A DNA stretch of 9,882 bases, from contig PEWQ01000030.1 of NCBI GenBank assembly GCA_002780065.1, forward strand, positions 1 through 9,882, given 5' to 3'. Made by a program: the position numbers and the translations under genes. Shown one piece after another: positions 5,394-9,882 of the stretch. Source of the stretch: Candidatus Hydrogenedentes bacterium CG07_land_8_20_14_0_80_42_17. Its GTDB lineage: Bacteria > UBA8481. How positions within the stretch are numbered: position 1 is the first letter of the stretch; every line of letters begins with the position of its first letter. The notes below the pieces were generated by a model. The model saw nothing but the letters and a program-made list of their open reading frames with translations, was not told where the DNA came from and made no database searches.

Positions 5394-6818
5394 ATGAGTG
5401 AAAATAAATTGCCTATGATAATTCAGGGCGGCATGGGCGCCGGAGTTTCAAACTGGGTGCTGGCGCGTGCTGTTGCTATGCTGGGGCAGCTTGGCGTTGT
5501 GTCAGGCACGGCGCTCGATGTGATTATGGCAAGACGCTTGCAGGATGGGGATCCAAACGGCGATGTTAGACGAGCATTGGATTATTTTCCTATTCATGAT
5601 GTTGCTAAGCGAATTATTGAAACGTATTTTGTTTCCGGAGGAAAAAAGCCGGAAGAGTCTTACAAACCTGTTCCCGTACAAAATTTGAATCCGACGAAGT
5701 TTTTGACTGAGCTTTGTGTTGCCGCAAATTTTGTTGAGGTATTTCTGGCGCGAGAAGGACATGATGGTCCGGTTGGAATAAATTATCTCGAAAAGATTCA
5801 GTTCCCGCATTTATCATCGATATACGGAGCTATGCTTGCCGGAGCATCAGTCATAATAATGGGAGCAGGAATTCCTCGTGAAATTCCGTCTGTAATCGAT
5901 CAACTCTGCAGTCATTCAAAAGCTGTCTATTCGGTTCATGTTGCTGATTCTATGGGCAAAAGATCAGTGCAAATGAATTTCGATCCGGAAGAACTAGGAT
6001 TTAAAAACCTTCTGCCTTTAACTCGACCTAAATTTATTCCTATTATCTCATCGGAAATTTTGGCTGTTATATTGTCAAAGAAGACTGAAGGAAAGATTGA
6101 CGGATTTATAATTGAAGGACCTACTGCCGGCGGCCATAATGCTCCGCCTCGCGGTATTCTGAAACTGGATTCAGAAGGACAGCCTGAGTATGGAAAAAGA
6201 GATGTTGTAAACCTTGATGTGATGAGAAAGCTGGGCATCCCGTTCTGGCTGGCAGGTTCGTACGGTTCAAACGCTAAATTGAAAGAGGCGTTGCAGTTAG
6301 GAGCAGAGGGGATACAAGTAGGAACCGCATTTGCTTTATGCAAGGAATCAGGTCTCAAAAAAGAATACAAGGATGAGTTGCTTCGATTAGCTTTTGAAGG
6401 ATGCACTAAAGTAAAAACTGATCCTTTGGCATCTCCGACAGGCTTTCCGTTTAAAGTTGCTTCTGTAGCCGGAACTTTATCTGAAGAAGAAGTTTTTAAA
6501 GCGAGGACTCGAATATGTGATTTAGGATACCTTCGCGAGCCTTACATCAAGGAGGATGGAGGAATTGGGTATCGATGCTCTGCTGAGCCTGTGGATATTT
6601 ATCTTCAGAAGGGCGGCAAAATAGAAGATACAATAGGAAGAAAATGTTTGTGCAATTCGCTAATGTCTAATATAGGAATGGCGCAAGTTAGAAGTGATGG
6701 AAGCATTGAATTGGCGCTCATTACCTGCGGCGACGATCTGTGCAACGTCACAAATTTCTGCAGTAAAGAGAATCCTGAATATTCTGCCGCAGATGTGATT
6801 CGAATTTTACTCGGCTGA
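5394..6818 (+). CDS. Nitronate monooxygenase-like FMN oxidoreductase (NPD/PfaD-related)
   Basis: This is a 474-residue TIM-barrel flavoprotein of the 2-nitropropane dioxygenase superfamily. The start reads PMIIQGGMGAGVSNWVLARAV, the usual FMN-barrel opening, and EGPTAGGHNAPPRG (241-254) holds the superfamily's conserved histidine, H248. AGSYGS (287-292) and LGAEGIQVGTAFAL (302-315) match the phosphate-binding end of the barrel. The protein is over 100 residues longer than classic nitronate monooxygenases; from memory the tail resembles PfaD and actinobacterial relatives. That tail carries C395 (GYRCSAEP), C418 and C420 (GRKCLCN), C445, C450 and C456, a possible metal or Fe-S site. The substrate is unknown, and FabK-like enoyl reductase activity is an alternative. 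It lies 78 nt after hisG with only a weak GTGAG ribosome site, and its end overlaps the convergent gene by 12 nt. Confidence 0.85.
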   Translation: MSENKLPMIIQGGMGAGVSNWVLARAVAMLGQLGVVSGTALDVIMARRLQDGDPNGDVRRALDYFPIHDVAKRIIETYFVSGGKKPEESYKPVPVQNLNPTKFLTELCVAANFVEVFLAREGHDGPVGINYLEKIQFPHLSSIYGAMLAGASVIIMGAGIPREIPSVIDQLCSHSKAVYSVHVADSMGKRSVQMNFDPEELGFKNLLPLTRPKFIPIISSEILAVILSKKTEGKIDGFIIEGPTAGGHNAPPRGILKLDSEGQPEYGKRDVVNLDVMRKLGIPFWLAGSYGSNAKLKEALQLGAEGIQVGTAFALCKESGLKKEYKDELLRLAFEGCTKVKTDPLASPTGFPFKVASVAGTLSEEEVFKARTRICDLGYLREPYIKEDGGIGYRCSAEPVDIYLQKGGKIEDTIGRKCLCNSLMSNIGMAQVRSDGSIELALITCGDDLCNVTNFCSKENPEYSAADVIRILLG

Positions 6819-8378
6819 TTTTTCGTTTTTGAGCTTTACCGAAAATCTTGTCCAAAAAACCGGATAAGCGGAAAAAGATATAATCTCCAAATCTTCGCTT
6901 TTAATCCCGCCAAACGCTCTTTTTCTGATGTATTCATTAATTGCTTCAGTTTTTTTCCATGATTCGCATAACCATATATCGCCGCCTGTGAATGAACTCA
7001 GAATTGAGTCTGAGGAGTAAAAACGTTTTGGCACCTTCGGCAGACAAGGATAATCCGGATGAAGCATCATCGAAGTGGCTCCGAAATCAATCGAGGCGAT
7101 AATCAATTTTTTCGAATTAGGATTAGTCACTTGATGATGGAAAAAAGTCAATCCGTCAACATGAAGAACCATATCTTGCGACGGATTGTAATGGTATGTC
7201 TCTAATGAATTTTCAATAGAGATTTTTTGCGAAAAAGTATTCATTAATTTTATTATGCCGAAGCACGATGAAAAAAATACAATAATTAAAAAAGAAAAAA
7301 GCATGAATTTCAAAATTCGGTTCTTGATAATAAAAGCGTGAGCTGAAAAGAAATATAGAATCGGAGGAATCCATAGAAAAAACCTTGGCGACGAATTATT
7401 TGCCATGAGGTGAAATATTGGAATCGAAGCAAGTGCCCATAAAATGAGTAGAACTCCAGTTCGCCCGAAACGCTTATACGCTCCGGTCAGTGATGTAGTC
7501 AGCACCGCAAAGACAGAAATCGATGATAAAATAGGAGGAGATAGTTCAAATCCAAGGAGACTTTTAGAAAAATCCCAGAAGTATTCAAATGAAAATTCAG
7601 CAGAACCGTAGATGGTGTTTTGACCAACTGTAAGGCCATGCTGAAGAAAAAAGAGCCTTCCAGCCTCTTCAAATTCATGCTTGCCGAGTAATCGGAAAAA
7701 CGCAATTGCTGAGCAAATAAATATTATCGGTAAAAAAAACGGAAGATCTTTTTTTATGCTTCTGATGTGAAATATCCACGAGTAAATTAGAATTCCTGAG
7801 AAGCAAATAAGCATTGGCGCCGCGAGCGATGACAGAAGATTAGCTGATAAAATAATTATTGCATCGAGCAACCCGAAACTTTCATTCTTTTCAAATAAGA
7901 GAATTAAACGGTAAAAGCTGAATAGGATTAGAACAGTTAAAATTGCATGTTCTTTTATTGAGACAAAATAATATGTCATACAACCGTTAAGTATTAGAAA
8001 AAGCAATGACGACAATTTTCCTTCTGCACATACAATGTATCTTTTTGAATCAAGAGATTTCAAAAGTATAAAAGAGGAGATTAGAGCTGAAAGAATACTG
8101 ATACCTCTGAGAAAATATTCTGCGATAAGGTAATTCCCTGAAAAATTCATTATCGATTTGACCAGCAAAAGATAGATAGTAGAAGTTGGAGTTGGAAAAC
8201 CGTTTATGAAAGAACTTTTTACTATTTCACGAAAAGAAAATTCGTTTGCAAAAAACAGGCGCCAAGCTTCGTCATACCATATCGTTATACCTGAGGCTAT
8301 TTTAAAAAGTATTAGAAACTGAAGTAAAATGAGCAAAGATACAAAAAAAAATAAAAGAGATTTTCTTTCAAACTTCAT
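6807..8378 (-). CDS. GT-C-like polytopic membrane glycosyltransferase
   Basis: This 523-residue membrane protein has about eleven hydrophobic segments between residues 8 and 377 and a soluble tail (about 380-523). Right after the first segment comes WYDEAWR (34-40); an acidic pair here (D36, E37) is the hallmark of GT-C glycosyltransferases of the PMT/ArnT type, which use polyprenyl-linked sugars outside the membrane. [18 protein letters not shown] (329-346) resembles the late R-Y/F-L-P segment of that fold. Acceptor and sugar are unknown, and I cannot assign a named family. The start is ATG 8378, sharing ATGA with the stop of the preceding small gene. The longer ATG at 8447 lacks a ribosome site and would overlap that gene by 73 nt. 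It is the last gene of the nadE group and meets the nitronate monooxygenase tail to tail. Confidence 0.75.
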   Translation of the reverse strand: MKFERKSLLFFFVSLLILLQFLILFKIASGITIWYDEAWRLFFANEFSFREIVKSSFINGFPTPTSTIYLLLVKSIMNFSGNYLIAEYFLRGISILSALISSFILLKSLDSKRYIVCAEGKLSSLLFLILNGCMTYYFVSIKEHAILTVLILFSFYRLILLFEKNESFGLLDAIIILSANLLSSLAAPMLICFSGILIYSWIFHIRSIKKDLPFFLPIIFICSAIAFFRLLGKHEFEEAGRLFFLQHGLTVGQNTIYGSAEFSFEYFWDFSKSLLGFELSPPILSSISVFAVLTTSLTGAYKRFGRTGVLLILWALASIPIFHLMANNSSPRFFLWIPPILYFFSAHAFIIKNRILKFMLFSFLIIVFFSSCFGIIKLMNTFSQKISIENSLETYHYNPSQDMVLHVDGLTFFHHQVTNPNSKKLIIASIDFGATSMMLHPDYPCLPKVPKRFYSSDSILSSFTGGDIWLCESWKKTEAINEYIRKRAFGGIKSEDLEIISFSAYPVFWTRFSVKLKNEKSAE

Positions 8379-8569
8379 CTTCTGCTCTTTAGAAAAAATG
8401 CAATGCTTCTGTTGTAAGTTGCCTCCTCGGATTTTGAAAAATAACATGCCGGCAATTCATTGTTTTGCCGGTGATAACTAATACATTCGCAACAAGTGCC
8501 TTTCCGAGAACAAGGCTCATAGGTGCAGTTGCAATTACTTATGTTCTTTTTAAAATTTTTGCATTCCAT
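8375..8569 (-). CDS. Small Cys-rich protein, DUF6485-like
   Basis: This 64-residue protein is real, not a shadow: it has a strong AGGGAGA ribosome site, fits tightly between nadE (20 nt) and the membrane protein (4-nt overlap), and its sequence matches from memory the DUF6485 family found in diverse, often anaerobic, bacteria. Eight cysteines occur at 3, 13, 15, 20, 26, 27, 29 and 42, in [23 protein letters not shown] followed by ELPACYF (38-44). A metal or Fe-S site is likely, though the function of the family is not known. The C-terminal part ([17 protein letters not shown]) looks helical. There is no signal peptide or membrane segment, so it is probably cytoplasmic. The shared ATGA suggests production in step with the downstream membrane protein. 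Confidence 0.85.
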   Translation of the reverse strand: MECKNFKKNISNCNCTYEPCSRKGTCCECISYHRQNNELPACYFSKSEEATYNRSIAFFLKSRR

Positions 8570-8576
8570 AATCCAT

Positions 8577-8583
8577 TCTCCCT
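8577..8583 (-). promoter_or_regulatory. Ribosome binding site of the DUF6485-like gene
   Basis: AGGGAGA on the minus strand lies seven bases before the ATG at 8569, within the 20-nt gap after nadE. It is strong evidence that this small frame is translated. Confidence 0.75.
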
Positions 8584-8589
8584 AATATT

Positions 8590-9882
8590 TTAATTGCCGA
8601 ACTTATTTGTCATAGGCATTCTATGATCCTTGCCAAAGGCTCTTGGCGTAATCTTGGCTCCAGGCGGCGCCTGCCTTCTCTTGTATTCATTTCTATCGAC
8701 TGTTTTTGAAATTTTACGGACAAATTCAACATCGTGATTCAATAAAAAAGCTATTCTTTCGATAGGACAATTATCTTCAATGTAAAGTTTTAGTATTGGG
8801 TCCAGAACAGGATACGGCGGCAGAGAATCTTCATCCTTTTGACCATCTCTTAATTCAGCAGAAGGCGCCCGCTGAATGATACTTTTTGGAATTATCTCCT
8901 TACCGAATTTTTCATTTACGAAATTTGATAATTTATAGACCATTTCTTTATAGAGATCCTTCAATACTCCAAACCCGCCGGCAGTGTCTCCGTATAATGT
9001 GCAGTATCCCATTGCAATTTCACTTTTGTTGCCTGTTGTCAGTACGATACTGTTAAACTTATTGGAAAGAGCCATAAGAATGTTGCCTCTTATTCTCGCC
9101 TGAAGATTCTCAACAGCCAATCCTGAATCGCCTTCACCAAACGGCTCTTTCAATTCACTTAGATAGGTCATAAATATTTGCTCAATGGGAATTTCTAAAA
9201 ACTTTATTCCAAGATTTTCTGCGAGAATTTTTGCATCGCATTTTGTTTCGCTCGAATTGAATCTCGAAGGCATCGAGACGCCGGTGACATTTTCGTTTCC
9301 TATTGCTTCGACTGCGATGCAGGCAGTCAGAGCGGAATCGATTCCTCCGCTCAGTCCGATTAGTGCGGTCTCGAAACAGTTTTTTCGAATATAGTCGCCG
9401 GTGCAACAAGTGAGCGCTTTATAGATCGATTCAAGTCCGTCGTCATTTATGATTTTTTTTGTTACAACAGGTTTAGAAGACTCATCGCAATTAATATCAG
9501 CTTTTACGACAGTAATTTTTTCATTGATAGCAGGATTTGAGTTTTCAATAGCAAGTTCAATGCCAGCTACGAGAAGCTCTTCTTCAAACCTATTTGCCGA
9601 AGAAATAATTTCTCCTGTCGGAGCTACGACCATACTTCCGCCGTCAAACACAAGTTCGTCCTGACCTCCGGTAATGTTTACGTAGCATACCGTTGATTTT
9701 ACGTTTCGAGCAAATCTTGAGATGCGTTCTGTTCTTTCAGATAATTTTCCCGAATAAAATGGAGATGCGGAGAGATTGAAAACTGCGCATGGCGAAGCAG
9801 AAGCAAGATCTTTTTCAACATCACCGAAAGGAATCCAGATATCCTCGCAGATAGTGACGGCGAACCTAGAACCATTGATATC
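8590..9882 (-). CDS. nadE: Glutamine-dependent NAD+ synthetase, partial (N-terminus off the window)
   Basis: This enzyme makes NAD from nicotinate adenine dinucleotide using ATP and ammonia released from glutamine. The frame stays open to the right edge, giving the last 430 residues of a protein normally about 540-580 long; the internal GTG at 9651 is not its start. From the edge, residues 1-90 are the end of the nitrilase-like glutaminase domain: the nucleophile cysteine in VTICEDIWIPFGD (residue 12), NLSASPF (37-43) and VFDGGS (78-83). The glutamate and lysine of the triad lie beyond the window. The synthetase domain has the PP-loop LSGGIDSA (177-184), TTGNKSEIAMGY and the YGDTAGGFGVLKDLYK region, and ends with DHRMPMTNKF. 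The glutaminase part rules out the ammonia-only short form. It is followed after 20 nt by the small Cys-rich gene. Confidence 0.97.
   Translation of the reverse strand, partial: DINGSRFAVTICEDIWIPFGDVEKDLASASPCAVFNLSASPFYSGKLSERTERISRFARNVKSTVCYVNITGGQDELVFDGGSMVVAPTGEIISSANRFEEELLVAGIELAIENSNPAINEKITVVKADINCDESSKPVVTKKIINDDGLESIYKALTCCTGDYIRKNCFETALIGLSGGIDSALTACIAVEAIGNENVTGVSMPSRFNSSETKCDAKILAENLGIKFLEIPIEQIFMTYLSELKEPFGEGDSGLAVENLQARIRGNILMALSNKFNSIVLTTGNKSEIAMGYCTLYGDTAGGFGVLKDLYKEMVYKLSNFVNEKFGKEIIPKSIIQRAPSAELRDGQKDEDSLPPYPVLDPILKLYIEDNCPIERIAFLLNHDVEFVRKISKTVDRNEYKRRQAPPGAKITPRAFGKDHRMPMTNKFGN

Noticed and set aside
5936-6406. 156-codon minus-strand frame inside the nitronate monooxygenase-like gene
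   Set aside because: It is antisense to a gene with clear family motifs and has no ribosome site or recognisable domain.
8379-8447. Longer start of the membrane protein at 8447
   Set aside because: There is no ribosome site at 8447, and the added residues overlap the Cys-rich gene, whereas 8378 gives a clean ATGA junction directly before the first membrane segment.
9649-9651. GTG at 9651 as the start of nadE
   Set aside because: The frame remains open to the window edge and the upstream translation contains the glutaminase nucleophile motif ICEDIW and other NadE residues, so the GTG encodes an internal valine.

Overview
The window is a compact, AT-rich bacterial chromosome segment (roughly 40% G+C by eye) carrying ten protein genes and almost no spare DNA. 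No RNA genes, transposases, phage genes or CRISPR arrays were found. The gene set is housekeeping: peptidoglycan hydrolysis, cysteine desulfuration, thioredoxin reduction, histidine and NAD synthesis, a flavin oxidoreductase and a membrane glycosyltransferase-like protein. The long-form HisG, the Cys-rich DUF6485-type protein and a PfaD/actinobacterial-like nitronate monooxygenase with a Cys-bearing tail fit an environmental, possibly anaerobic, uncultivated lineage. The sequence alone does not fix the phylum.

Layout. Bases 1-144 are non-coding and hold short direct repeats, then an array of 8-bp units that changes strand around a T-rich centre. Bases 145-3927 are four minus-strand genes read in the order trxB, rrf2-type regulator, cysteine desulfurase, LysM/M23 peptidase. 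The 121-bp gap 3928-4048 is a divergent promoter region with a perfect TATAAT facing hisI and a 9-bp inverted repeat. Bases 4049-6818 are plus-strand hisI, hisG (17-nt overlap) and a nitronate monooxygenase-like gene. This gene converges on, and overlaps by 12 nt, the last gene of a second minus-strand group: nadE (its N-terminus lies beyond the right edge), a 64-residue Cys-rich protein, and a GT-C-like membrane protein. The last two share an ATGA stop/start.

How the genes may work together. trxB, the Cys-containing Rrf2 regulator and the cysteine desulfurase look like a thiol / iron-sulfur module. The region just upstream of the regulator contains a sequence resembling the type 1 IscR operator, placed between plausible -35 and -10 boxes, which suggests autoregulation. 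No IscU, SufBCD or NifU scaffold gene is in view, so the sulfur acceptor is open; it could be a distant scaffold or tRNA thiolation. hisI and hisG encode steps 3 and 1 of histidine synthesis, and the rest of that pathway must lie elsewhere.

Starts revised from simple longest-ORF calls: hisG begins at 4425 (not 4320), the membrane protein at 8378 (not 8447), and nadE runs open to the window edge rather than starting at the internal GTG at 9651. The M23 gene uses TTG and the regulator GTG.

No clearly new multi-gene system is visible. The best leads are the IscR-like operator, the octamer array, the paired AATAAA-N6-TTTATT palindromes, and the coupled DUF6485-like / GT-C gene pair.
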